Shown here: one piece after another, positions 17,991 to 26,163 of the stretch
Position numbering within the stretch: position 1 is the stretch's first letter
Layout: each line of letters starts with the position of its first letter
NCBI RefSeq assembly: GCF_014656095.1
Contig: NZ_BNBT01000014.1
Coordinates: 1-64,000, forward strand
Source of the DNA: Streptomyces longispororuber
GTDB taxonomy: Bacteria; Actinomycetota; Actinomycetes; Streptomycetales; Streptomycetaceae
DNA: 64,000 nt
Reading direction: 5' to 3'
The notes under the pieces: model-generated
Database searches by the model: none
What the model was told of the DNA's origin: nothing
What the model saw: the letters and a program-made list of their open reading frames with translations, nothing else
Made by a program: the position numbers and the translations under genes

Positions 17991-19820
17991 GTGAACGACC
18001 GACAGTACGACCCTTACGGGGGCGAGTACGAGGGTGACGCGGCGGCTCAGTACGAGGTCGTCGGGTACGACGAGTACGGGCGCCCGGTCTACCGGCTCGT
18101 GCCCCGCCAGGCGGCCCCCTCGTACGACGCGTACGCCGCGCAGCCACAGGCCCGGCCGCAACAGGCGTACGGGTACGACCCGTACGCCCAGGGCGCCGAC
18201 CCCGCGGCGTCCGCGTACGGCACCGGCACGTCCGTCCCCCAGCAGTCGCACGACGCGTACGCCACCGGGTCCTCCTACGACAACGCGTACGACACCACGT
18301 ACGGCACCACGTATGACAACGAGTACGGCACCGCGTACGACGGCGGCGCGTACGGAACGGCGGACCCCACCGGCTGGATCCCGCACCAGCAGCAGCCGCA
18401 GGAGGCCCAGCAGGCCCAGCAGGCCCAGCAGGCTCAGCAGACACAGCAGCACCAGGCCTACGCCGAGGCCGGGGTGGCGCCGGACGCGGGCGAGGGGCAC
18501 GCCGACGGCGGGGACCACGGCGACGCCGGGGCCGCCGCGGCCGACGAGCCCCGCGAGTACCGCACCGAGCAGTTCTCCTTCATCGAGGAGCCCGACGAGG
18601 ACTCCGAAGACGTCATCGACTGGCTGAAGTTCACCGAGAGCCGCACCGAGCGGCGCGAGGAGGCCAAGCGCCGCGGCCGCTCGCGGGTCGTCGTCCTGGC
18701 CGTCGTGCTCGCGCTCGCCCTCGTCGGCGGCGTCGGCTACCTGTGGGCCGCGGGCAGGCTGCCCGGCCAGTCGGACGGTTCGTCCGGCGGACCGGCCGCC
18801 GCCGGGCCGCAGAAGCGTGACGTCGTCGTCGTGCACCTGCACAACACCAAGGGCGGCGGCACCTCCACCGCACTCCTGGTGAACAACGCCACCGCCCGGC
18901 GCGGCGCCACCGTGCTGCTGCCCAACTCCCTCGCCCTGACCAGCGACGACGGTACGACGACCACGCTCGGCAAGTCCGTCGACGACGACGGCTCGACCGG
19001 CACGCGCGAGGAACTCGACACGTTGCTCGGCACGAAGGTCGAGGGCACCTGGCGCCTCGACACCCCCTACCTCAACAACCTCGTCGAACTCGTCGGCAAC
19101 ATCGACGTCGACACCGACGCCGACGTGCCGGACCCCAAGGCCAAGCGCAAGGGCGGGACGCCGCTGGTCCACAAGGGCGAGCAGCAGACCCTGAGCGGCC
19201 CGATGGCCGTCGCGTACGCCACCTACCGGGCGCCCGGCGAGGGCGAGACCGCGCAGCTCCAACGGTTCGGGCAGGTCGTGCAGGGCGTGCTGCGCAAGCT
19301 GTCGACGGACCCGCAGGCCGCCACGGTCACCGTGCAGTCGCTCGCGCAGATCCTCGACCCGTCGCTCCCGGAGAAGGACCTCGGCACCTTCCTCGCCAAG
19401 CTCTCCGAGCGCGCCAAGGGCGGTGACTACACCACCACGGTCCTGCCGGTGCGGCAGGACGGCACGCTGACCGAGAAGGCCTCCGCCGGTGTGGTCAAGG
19501 ACGTGCTCGGCGGTGTCGTGAAGAGCCCGGAGCAGGGCGCGGCCGTCCGCGTCGGCGTGCGGAACGCCACCGGCGGCAAGGCCGCCACCGAGAGCGCCCG
19601 CATCGCCCTCGTCAACGGCGGCTACGCCTTCGTCGACGGCGGCACCGGCTCCACGCCCGCCCCGGCCTCGCAGGTCACGTACGCCGACGCGGCGAAGAAG
19701 CAGGACGCCGCGGAGGTCGCCAAGACCCTGGGCCTGCCCGCGAGCGCCGTCCGCAAGGGCGAGGCGCCGACGAACGCGGACGTGACGGTGGTCCTTGGCC
19801 GGGACTACGACGCGGACTGA
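17991..19820 (+). CDS. [15 protein letters not shown] membrane protein, degenerate, with LytR_C domain
   Basis: 609 residues. Residues 1-225 are cytoplasmic and disordered: Tyr/Gly/Asp repeats (YGTTYDNEYG type), then a QAQQAQQ run. One TM is at about 231-253. The exterior begins VVVVHLHNTKGGGTSTALLV, like the opening of an LCP domain, but the usual Arg/Asp residues that bind pyrophosphate (RSDTI-type motif) are replaced. The last ~110 residues (VRVGVRNATGGKAATESARI onward) form a LytR_C domain. Wall-polymer ligation is the family role; catalytic competence here is doubtful. GTG 17991 follows nadD by 16 bases, so they are probably cotranscribed. Confidence 0.8.
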   Translation: MNDRQYDPYGGEYEGDAAAQYEVVGYDEYGRPVYRLVPRQAAPSYDAYAAQPQARPQQAYGYDPYAQGADPAASAYGTGTSVPQQSHDAYATGSSYDNAYDTTYGTTYDNEYGTAYDGGAYGTADPTGWIPHQQQPQEAQQAQQAQQAQQTQQHQAYAEAGVAPDAGEGHADGGDHGDAGAAAADEPREYRTEQFSFIEEPDEDSEDVIDWLKFTESRTERREEAKRRGRSRVVVLAVVLALALVGGVGYLWAAGRLPGQSDGSSGGPAAAGPQKRDVVVVHLHNTKGGGTSTALLVNNATARRGATVLLPNSLALTSDDGTTTTLGKSVDDDGSTGTREELDTLLGTKVEGTWRLDTPYLNNLVELVGNIDVDTDADVPDPKAKRKGGTPLVHKGEQQTLSGPMAVAYATYRAPGEGETAQLQRFGQVVQGVLRKLSTDPQAATVTVQSLAQILDPSLPEKDLGTFLAKLSERAKGGDYTTTVLPVRQDGTLTEKASAGVVKDVLGGVVKSPEQGAAVRVGVRNATGGKAATESARIALVNGGYAFVDGGTGSTPAPASQVTYADAAKKQDAAEVAKTLGLPASAVRKGEAPTNADVTVVLGRDYDAD

Positions 19821-19833
19821 GCCCGCCGGGTGG

Positions 19834-19871
19834 CCCCGGCCGCGCTGCCCTGGGTGGGGTCGCGGCCGGGG
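19834..19871 (+). terminator. Terminator after LytR-like gene
   Basis: Perfect 11-bp stem CCCCGGCCGCG / CGCGGCCGGGG, 14 bases after the stop codon, followed by GCGTTCCC. Confidence 0.75.
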
Positions 19872-20053
19872 CGTTCCCTGTGCGGGCGGAGGGTCGCGAC
19901 CGGGGCCGGGCGGGGGCGGGCGGAGGCCTGGCCCACGGGGTGACCGGTGGCCCTGGTGATCGATGGCCCCTGTGATCGAAAAATCGTCTGGGGAGCCGTC
20001 GGCAGTCCGTGAGACCCTTGAGGGGTATTGCCCGTCTGAAGGAAAGCTCTCTA

Positions 20054-20512
20054 GTGACCGCCACGGACCGCTCCACCGAGCTCATCACCGTCGCCGCCCA
20101 GGCGGCCGCCGACAAGCTCGCGCACGACATCATCGCGTACGACGTCAGCGACGTGCTGTCGATCACGGACGCCTTCCTGCTCGCCTCCGCGCCCAACGAC
20201 CGCCAGGTCAAGTCGATCGTCGACGAGATCGAGGAGCGGCTGAGCAAGGAGCTCGGCGCCAAGCCGGTGCGCCGCGAGGGCGACCGCGAGGCCCGCTGGG
20301 TCCTGCTCGACTACGTCGACATCGTCGTGCACGTCCAGCACAGCGAGGAGCGCGTGTTCTACGCTCTCGAGCGCCTGTGGAAGGACTGCCCCGAGATCGA
20401 CCTGCCCGCCGACGCCAAGGCCACCCGCGGCAAGGCCGCGGAACACGCCAAGCTCCAGCAGGCCGCGGAGGAGGCCGAGGAGATGCGTCACCTCGGCGGT
20501 GAGGTGCGGTGA
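20054..20512 (+). CDS. rsfS: Ribosome silencing factor
   Basis: 152 residues of the RsfS/Iojap family, which binds L14 and blocks subunit joining under starvation. Seen: DVSDVLSITDAFLLASAPNDRQVKSI, EGDREARWVLLDYVDIVVHVQ and RVFYALERLWKDCPEI. The C-terminal 30 residues are a charged helix beyond the usual domain. GTG 20054 has GAAGGAAAG upstream. It overlaps the following phosphatase gene by 4 bases (GTGA), so the two are translationally coupled. The upstream gap holds two near-copies of TGATCGA. Confidence 0.95.
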   Translation: MTATDRSTELITVAAQAAADKLAHDIIAYDVSDVLSITDAFLLASAPNDRQVKSIVDEIEERLSKELGAKPVRREGDREARWVLLDYVDIVVHVQHSEERVFYALERLWKDCPEIDLPADAKATRGKAAEHAKLQQAAEEAEEMRHLGGEVR

Positions 20513-21150
20513 CGGGCCGAGGCTTGCGGCTCATCCTGTGGCGGCACGGCCAGACGGCCTGGAACCTGGAGCGCCGCTTCCAGGGCTCCACGGACATCGA
20601 GCTCACCGACACGGGCGTGGCCCAGGCCCGGCGGGCCGCCCGCCTGCTCGCCTCCCTGAAGCCCGACGCGATCATCGCCTCCGACCTGCAGCGCGCCGCC
20701 GCGACGGCCGCCGAGCTCGCCGCCGTCACCGGCCTTGAGGTCACGCACGACGAGGCGCTGCGCGAGACGTACGCGGGGCGGTGGCAGGGCCTCACCCACG
20801 AGGAGATCATCGAGCGCTACGGCGAGCAGTACGCCGCGTGGAAGCGCGGCGAGCCGGTGCGGCGCGGCGGCGGCGAGCTGGAGACCGAGGTCGCCGACCG
20901 GGCTGCCCCCGTCGTCCTGCGCCACGCCGAGAAGCTGCCGGACAACGGCACGCTCGTCGTCGCCAGCCACGGCGGCACGATCCGCACCACCATCGGCCGC
21001 CTCCTCGGCCTGGACTCCCACCACTGGGAGAGCCTGGGCGGGCTCTCCAACTGCTGCTGGTCGGTCCTCGGCCAGGGCGCCCGCGGCTGGCGCCTCCTGG
21101 AGCACAACGCCGGTACGCTCCCGGAGCCGGTCCTCGGCGACGACGACTAG
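20509..21150 (+). CDS. Histidine phosphatase (phosphoglycerate mutase-like)
   Basis: 213 residues. RHG at 12-14 (LILWRHGQTAWN) gives the phospho-accepting His; SHGGTIR carries the second His, and ETYAGRWQGLTHEEI follows the family pattern. Members with this small size are mostly phosphatases rather than glycolytic mutases; in this rsfS-coupled position the substrate is not established. The start is GTG 20509, overlapping rsfS. Confidence 0.9.
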   Translation: MTGRGLRLILWRHGQTAWNLERRFQGSTDIELTDTGVAQARRAARLLASLKPDAIIASDLQRAAATAAELAAVTGLEVTHDEALRETYAGRWQGLTHEEIIERYGEQYAAWKRGEPVRRGGGELETEVADRAAPVVLRHAEKLPDNGTLVVASHGGTIRTTIGRLLGLDSHHWESLGGLSNCCWSVLGQGARGWRLLEHNAGTLPEPVLGDDD

Positions 21151-21300
21151 GCCGTGCCCGCCGCCGGGCCGGCCCCGGCCCCGCGGGGCCCGGGAGCGGA
21201 CCTCTCGCGGGGCCCGGCACCCGGATTTCGCGTTTGGGCAGGTGGCAGGCTAAAGTTCTTCTTGTTCGCCCCGCCGAGCGGGAAGAACGGAAGAACACAA

Positions 21301-21373
<73 letters not shown>

Positions 21374-21396
21374 CAGGTAGTAGGAAGCAGGAATCG

Positions 21397-21430
21397 GTCC
21401 CGTCCCCGTCAGGGGGCGGGGCCTTTTTCG
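21397..21430 (+). terminator. Terminator after tRNA-Ala copy 1
   Basis: Stem CCCGTCCCC / GGGGGCGGG (one T-G pair) with loop GTCA, followed by GCCTTTTT. Confidence 0.85.
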
Positions 21431-21520
21431 TTGTGCGGGGTTTGCTGTGGGGGGTCCGTTGTGTGGCGTTCCTTGTGCGGGGTTTGCTGTGTGGGGGTGG
21501 GGCTGCCCGGTTGGGTCGCG

Positions 21521-22597
21521 TCACCCCGGGTGGCGCTCCGCGCGGCGCAGCTCCCGTAGCCGGAGGACGCGGCGGCCGGTCTCCTCGTCGTCGGGGGTGT
21601 ACGCCACGATCCGGCACTCCGGCATGCCGTTGACGGACAGCGAGACCGAGGTCATCCGCAGCTCACCGACCGCCGCGTGCCGGAACGTCTTCACCCGGGG
21701 GCCCGGGGGTATGACGTCGCCGCTCGCCCACAGCCGCGCGAAGTGGGGGCTGGCCGCCGACAGGTCGCGGACGAACTTCTCCCAGGCGGGCTCGCCCACG
21801 TGCCGGCCGTACGCGCCGCGCAGCGTGGCCACCATCACGGGCAGCTCCGAGTCCCGGAAGACCACCGGGCAGTACCGCTCGGGCACCACGAACAGCGACC
21901 AGAGGACGTTCGGCACGCCGATCGCCTCTATCTCCGGGATGACGAAGAGGTCGCGGTAGGCCGGGTTCGTGGCGAGGATGTCGTACCGCGCGTTGTAGAT
22001 CACGGCGGGGTGCGGGTCCAAGGCGTCGATGATGCCCTGGATCTCCGGGCCGACCTCCACGGCCGCCGCCTCGTACCGCGGGGCGCACGGCACCTCCGCC
22101 AGGTGGTACAGGTGCTCGCGCTCGGCCCTGTCCAGGCGCAGGGTGCGGGCCACCGCGTCCAGGACCTGCGCGGAGGCGTTGATCGGGCGCCCCTGCTCCA
22201 GCCACGTGTACCACGTCACACCGACGCCGGAGAGCTGCGCCACCTCCTCCCGGCGCAGCCCCGGCGTCCGCCGCCGGGGGCCCGGGGGCATGCCCACGTC
22301 CGCAGGGGTGACCCGGGCCCGGCGGCCCCGCAGGAAGGCGGCGAGCTCGGACCGCCGCCGCTGCGGGCGGGCGCCGGCGGGGCTCGCCGGGGCGCTGGGG
22401 CCGGCGAGAGTGCCGGGTCCTGGGGAAGCGCCGGGCCCGACGTCGGTCCCGAGCTCCATAGGTGCCGCTCCGGGCCCGACGGCAGCTCCGGGCTCCGTGG
22501 CCACCCCACGCCCCACGGGGACTCCGGGACGTCCACTCCCCACGGGTACTCCGGGGCGTCCCGCCGAAGCCCCGGTCGGCCTGCTCCTCGTGTCCAT
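21521..22597 (-). CDS. XRE-family transcriptional regulator (MmyB-like)
   Basis: 358 residues. Residues 1-70 are a Gly/Pro/Val-rich extension with near-repeats (GRPGVPVGSGRPGVPVGRG). A helix-turn-helix follows (RRRTPGLRREEVAQLSGVGVTWYTWLEQGR), then an MmyB-type ligand-binding domain (NARYDILATNPAYRDLF, WSLFVVPE, PHFARLW, FRHAAVGELRM). The start chosen is ATG 22597, with GGGGGA 10 bases upstream. It is divergent from an MFS exporter 112 bases away, the usual arrangement for a local repressor or effector-responsive regulator of that exporter. Confidence 0.88.
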   Translation of the reverse strand: MDTRSRPTGASAGRPGVPVGSGRPGVPVGRGVATEPGAAVGPGAAPMELGTDVGPGASPGPGTLAGPSAPASPAGARPQRRRSELAAFLRGRRARVTPADVGMPPGPRRRTPGLRREEVAQLSGVGVTWYTWLEQGRPINASAQVLDAVARTLRLDRAEREHLYHLAEVPCAPRYEAAAVEVGPEIQGIIDALDPHPAVIYNARYDILATNPAYRDLFVIPEIEAIGVPNVLWSLFVVPERYCPVVFRDSELPVMVATLRGAYGRHVGEPAWEKFVRDLSAASPHFARLWASGDVIPPGPRVKTFRHAAVGELRMTSVSLSVNGMPECRIVAYTPDDEETGRRVLRLRELRRAERHPG

Positions 22598-22709
22598 CGT
22601 CGTCACGTCCCCCATCGTCGACGCCCGCCCGAGCCCGTGCCAGGTGCTGTCAGTACCAGCATCCGCAGGCTCTCACTACCTGTACCGGCCGCTCGTCACG
22701 CTCACTGGC

Positions 22710-24173
22710 ATGACCACCACCACCCCATCGGCACCGAGTCCGTCCTCGGTCCCCACAACCAGTAAAGACCCCGGCACCGACAATCGGCCGGGACGCGTCC
22801 TCGCGGCCGTGCTCGCCGCCCAGTTCATGGCGCTGCTCGACGTGTTCATCGTCAACGTCGCGGCCCCCACGATCCGTACGGACCTGCACGCGTCCGGCGC
22901 CGGGCTCCAACTCGTGATCGCCGGATACACCATCACCTACGCCGTCCTGCTCATCACCGGCGCCCGGCTCGGCGAGCGGCTCGGGCACCGGCGCGTGTAC
23001 CTGGCGGGGCTCGCCGTGTTCACCGCCGCGTCGCTGGCCTGCGGGCTGAGCCAGAGCACCGGCCAGCTCATCGCGTTCCGGCTGGCGCAGGGCGCGGGCT
23101 CCGCGCTGCTGATCCCGCAGGTCCTGAGCATCATCCAGCGCACCTTCAGCGGCGAGGCCCGGGTGCGGGCGCTCGGCGCGTACTCGGCGGTGCTCGCCAC
23201 CGGCGCCGCCGCCGGGCAGGTGCTGGGTGGCGTCCTGGTCAGCGCCGACCTGTTCTCGGCCGGCTGGCGTCCGGTGTTCCTCGTGAACGTGCCCGTCGGC
23301 GTGGTCCTGCTGGTCCTCGCGGCCCGCGTGCTGCCCGCCGACGGGCCGTCACCGGCCGGGCGTGCCCGCGGCTTGGACCTGCCCGGCCTCGTCCTGCTCG
23401 GCGCGGCTGTGACGCTGTTCACCGTGCCCCTGGTCCTCGGCGAGCAGGAGGGCTGGCCGCTGTGGACCTGGCTGTCCCTGGCCGCCTGCGCGGTGTTCCT
23501 CGCCCTGTTCTGCGGCTACGAGTCCCGCCTCGCGCGGCGCGGCGGGGCCCCGCTGATCTCGCCGCGCCTGCTGCGCGCCCCCGGCATGGGCGTCGCCGTC
23601 TTCCGCCTCGCCGCGGTCATGGCGGTCAACGCGGGCTTCCTGTTCGCGCTCACCCTGCACGTGCAGGGCGGGCTCGGCTACAGCGCGCTGCGCGCCGGAC
23701 TCACGTTCGCGCCGTCCGCGCTGGTCTTCGGCGCGGTCGGCCTGACGTGGCGCAGGTGGCCCGGCGCGCTCCAACGGGCGCTGGTCCCGGGCGGGTTCGC
23801 CCTCGCGGCGGTGGGAAGCCTCGCGGTGGGCCTGCTGCTGCGGGACGGCGGGGACGGCGGCGTGGGGCTGTACGCGGCGCTCGTCGGCGCGGGCGCCGGG
23901 ATGGCGCTCGGGTTCAGCCCGGTCCTCACCCGCGCGCTGGCCACGGTCGCGCCCCAGGACGCGGCGGACGCCAGCGGATTCCTCGCGACCGTCACGCAGC
24001 TCGGGCAGGTGACCGGCGTCGCCGTGTTCGGCGCGCTCTTCCTCGGACAGCTCGACGCACCGGAGGCTCCTGGGGCGTATGCGTCGGCGGACGCGCTCCT
24101 GGTGTGCTCCTGTGCGCTCGCCGCGGCGGCCGCCCTGGGGGCCGTGTCCGGACTGGTACGTATGCGTCGCTGA
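22710..24173 (+). CDS. MFS drug-resistance-type exporter (DHA2, ~14 TM)
   Basis: 487 residues, mostly hydrophobic. Conserved pieces: AAQFMALLDVFIVNVAAPTI (TM1, DHA2 motif), ARLGERLGHRRVYLAGL (motif A), FRLAQGAGSALLIPQVLSII (motif B) and LATGAAAGQVLGGVLV (motif C). This is a proton-driven exporter of lipophilic compounds; the substrate is unknown. ATG 22710 has no good RBS. The 112-base gap to the divergent XRE gene contains TGCTG-N7-CAGCA (about 22647-22663), a possible operator. The -35 of the next transcription unit overlaps its stop codon. Confidence 0.9.
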   Translation: MTTTTPSAPSPSSVPTTSKDPGTDNRPGRVLAAVLAAQFMALLDVFIVNVAAPTIRTDLHASGAGLQLVIAGYTITYAVLLITGARLGERLGHRRVYLAGLAVFTAASLACGLSQSTGQLIAFRLAQGAGSALLIPQVLSIIQRTFSGEARVRALGAYSAVLATGAAAGQVLGGVLVSADLFSAGWRPVFLVNVPVGVVLLVLAARVLPADGPSPAGRARGLDLPGLVLLGAAVTLFTVPLVLGEQEGWPLWTWLSLAACAVFLALFCGYESRLARRGGAPLISPRLLRAPGMGVAVFRLAAVMAVNAGFLFALTLHVQGGLGYSALRAGLTFAPSALVFGAVGLTWRRWPGALQRALVPGGFALAAVGSLAVGLLLRDGGDGGVGLYAALVGAGAGMALGFSPVLTRALATVAPQDAADASGFLATVTQLGQVTGVAVFGALFLGQLDAPEAPGAYASADALLVCSCALAAAAALGAVSGLVRMRR

Positions 24174-24199
24174 CCGTTCCGCCGTGGTCGTGGCAGAAT
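24170..24199 (+). promoter_or_regulatory. Promoter of the small zinc-protein pair
   Basis: CTGACC (24170-24175), 18-bp spacer, CAGAAT (24194-24199). The -35 overlaps the stop codon of the exporter gene. Confidence 0.5.
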
Positions 24200-24262
24200 T
24201 CGGGGGGCCGGAAGGGGACTGCACCAGTGCGCCGACGGTGACCCGACGGGAGGGAGAGCGCG

Positions 24263-24442
24263 ATGCCTGCGAGCATCCTCGAGGAGGCCGGCGGCCTCCC
24301 CGACGTGGCGGCGAAGATACGGTCCGGCGACGCCACGCTCCTCAACTGCCCTTCCTGCGGCTCGTCCCACGTCGCCCAAGTCCTCGGTGACAACGGCGGA
24401 GTCAGTTACGTGTGCACGGCCTGCGGCCACAGCTGGAGCTGA
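24263..24442 (+). CDS. Small zinc-ribbon protein
   Basis: 59 residues: an amphipathic N terminus (MPASILEEAGGLPDVAAKIR), then a zinc ribbon CPSCGSSHVAQVL and YVCTACGHSW with two CxxC pairs 22 residues apart. GGGAGGGAG lies 8-9 bases before ATG 24263. It is followed after 3 bases by another Cys-rich protein, so the two are cotranscribed. No function is known to me; ribbons like this occur in transcription- and translation-associated proteins. Confidence 0.75.
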   Translation: MPASILEEAGGLPDVAAKIRSGDATLLNCPSCGSSHVAQVLGDNGGVSYVCTACGHSWS

Positions 24443-24445
24443 TCG

Positions 24446-24679
24446 ATGGGTGCACACAGGCGTAAGTGCGACTGGTGCGGCAGCGGTACGCCGATCGTCC
24501 GCGACATGGAACCGGTCAACCCGGAGTACCAGTACTGGTGCGAGGAGTGCGCGCGGGCGCTGATCATAAAAGGCGACCCCATCGAGACATACCGCGAACT
24601 CGAAGGCGAGCCGATCTACGGCCGTCTCCTGGACGAGCACTGCACGCTCAAACGGTTCTACTCCTTCGCCACGGCCTGA
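24446..24679 (+). CDS. Small Cys-rich (zinc-binding) protein
   Basis: 77 residues, MGAHRRKCDWCGSGTPIVRD, then WCEECARALIIKGDP and a helical C terminus LEGEPIYGRLLDEHCTLKRF. Two CxxC pairs (CDWC and CEEC) are a likely zinc site. It starts 3 bases after the zinc-ribbon stop, with GGAGCTGATCG as a weak RBS. Its last 32 bases overlap the 3' end of the minus-strand GT87 gene. The A/T-richer codons near residues 40-45 are mildly unusual. Function unknown. Confidence 0.75.
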   Translation: MGAHRRKCDWCGSGTPIVRDMEPVNPEYQYWCEECARALIIKGDPIETYRELEGEPIYGRLLDEHCTLKRFYSFATA

Positions 24680-25901
24680 GCGGCACGACGGCGGCGGTCA
24701 GCACGAGGAAGGCGCAGGCGGCCACCGGATAGAGCGCCGACAGCGCCATCTGGCCGACGTGCTGGCCGAGTTCGGGCCGCCCGGGACGGTGCGGCACCCA
24801 CCACAGCGCGTACGAACAGAACAGCAGGGCGAACCCGGCCGCACCGGCCCGCCGTACGCGCCCGCCCAGGCGCTCGGCCCGCCTCCACCACAGCAGCGCC
24901 ATCGGCACGCACCACACCCAGTGGTGCGACCACGACACCGGGCTGACGAGCAGCATCGTCGCCGCGCAGGCGGCCACGCCCCAGGCCCGCTCCCCGCGCA
25001 CCGCCACCGCGACGGCCACCCCGAGGCCCGCCACGCACACCAGGACTGCGCACGCCGCCCACCACGGACCGGGGTCCCCGGTGTGCAGCAGCCGGGCGAG
25101 GACACCGCGCAGCGACTGGTTCGCGGTCTGCTCCGCGCGCCCGGCCCGGCCCGCCTCGAACAGCACGCGGGTCCAGAAGCGCCGGGAGTCGTCGGGCAGC
25201 ACCACGGCCGCGAGCAGCGTCGCCCCCAGGAAGCCGGCCGCGGCCACGCACGCGTGCCGCACGGCGGGCTGCCACAGGTGCCGCCACGCCCCCCACCGCG
25301 CCCCGCGGCGCACCGCCTCCACGGCGCCGACCAGCAACAGGAACACCGCGAACAGCGCGGGCGTGAGCTTGATCGCCGCCGCCACCCCGATGCCCACGCC
25401 CGCCCACCGGTGCCCCGGCCGCCGGGTCAGGTCCCACAGCACCAGCACGGCGAGCAGCAGGTTCACCTGCCCGTAGCGCAGCGTCGTCCACACCGGCTCG
25501 GACCAGACGGCGATCGCGGACACCCACAAGGCGCCCTCCACGCGCGCGTGCCCCCGCCGGTCGACCAGCCGCAGGCACAGGTGCGCGAAGGCGACCAGCA
25601 GCACCAGGTTCCCGGCGGTCGCGAGCGGCCGCAGGGTGGCCGTGTCCGGCAGCGTCAGCGGCGTGAAGAGCAGCCCGGCGAACGGCGGGTACGTCATCGG
25701 CAGGCGCGCCTCGGTCGCGCGCAGGGCGTACAGGTCGCCGCCGTCGCGGACCGCCCGGCCCTCCGCGCGGTAGACCATCAGGTCGATCAGCGACACCTCG
25801 GCCGCGCGCTGGGCGGCCCAGAAGGCGACGAAGGAGCACAGGCAGACCCCGGCGGCCAGCGGCACACGGCCCCGGGCGGCGACGGACACGGGCACGGTCA
25901 C
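24648..25901 (-). CDS. GT87-family membrane mannosyltransferase
   Basis: 417 residues with about ten hydrophobic segments. It has the GT87 (DUF2029) pattern: an early acidic LIDLMVYRAEGRAVRDGGDLY, MTYPPFAGLLFTPL, RYGQVNLLLAVLVLWDLTRR and GIGVAAAIKLTPALF, and SPVSWSHHWVW near the C terminus. Characterised relatives (PimE and other polyprenyl-phosphate-mannose alpha-1,2-mannosyltransferases) add mannose to glycolipids outside the membrane; the acceptor is unknown here. GTG 25901 lies 8 bases after a minus-strand TACTGT (25910-25915), apparently leaderless. Confidence 0.88.
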   Translation of the reverse strand: MTVPVSVAARGRVPLAAGVCLCSFVAFWAAQRAAEVSLIDLMVYRAEGRAVRDGGDLYALRATEARLPMTYPPFAGLLFTPLTLPDTATLRPLATAGNLVLLVAFAHLCLRLVDRRGHARVEGALWVSAIAVWSEPVWTTLRYGQVNLLLAVLVLWDLTRRPGHRWAGVGIGVAAAIKLTPALFAVFLLLVGAVEAVRRGARWGAWRHLWQPAVRHACVAAAGFLGATLLAAVVLPDDSRRFWTRVLFEAGRAGRAEQTANQSLRGVLARLLHTGDPGPWWAACAVLVCVAGLGVAVAVAVRGERAWGVAACAATMLLVSPVSWSHHWVWCVPMALLWWRRAERLGGRVRRAGAAGFALLFCSYALWWVPHRPGRPELGQHVGQMALSALYPVAACAFLVLTAAVVPLRPWRRSRTV

Positions 25902-25970
25902 GAGGCGTGACAGTAGCGGCCCCGTCCGGCCGGCCCGGAAACGATTTGGTGGAGCACGGGGGTGACCGTG

Positions 25971-25976
25971 TAATGT
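25971..25976 (+). promoter_or_regulatory. -10 element of tRNA-Ala copy 2
   Basis: TAATGT, with TTGGTG (25946-25951) at a 19-bp spacing upstream; it lies 38 bases before the tRNA 5' end. Confidence 0.5.
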
Positions 25977-26013
25977 TGGCGTCGCCGCCGGGGAAACCGG
26001 GCGGACACAGCAA

Positions 26014-26086
<73 letters not shown>

Positions 26087-26097
26087 CAGCAGATGAG

Positions 26098-26133
26098 AGA
26101 GCGGGTCACCCGGATCGGGTGGCCCGCTCTTTC
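26098..26133 (+). terminator. Terminator after tRNA-Ala copy 2
   Basis: AGAGCGGGTCACCC pairs with GGGTGGCCCGCTCT (14 bp, one G-T pair), followed by TTCG. It also lies before the 3' end of the minus-strand redox operon. Confidence 0.85.
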
Positions 26134-26163
26134 GTCGTCCCTTGACGACGGCTTCGTCGTCCC

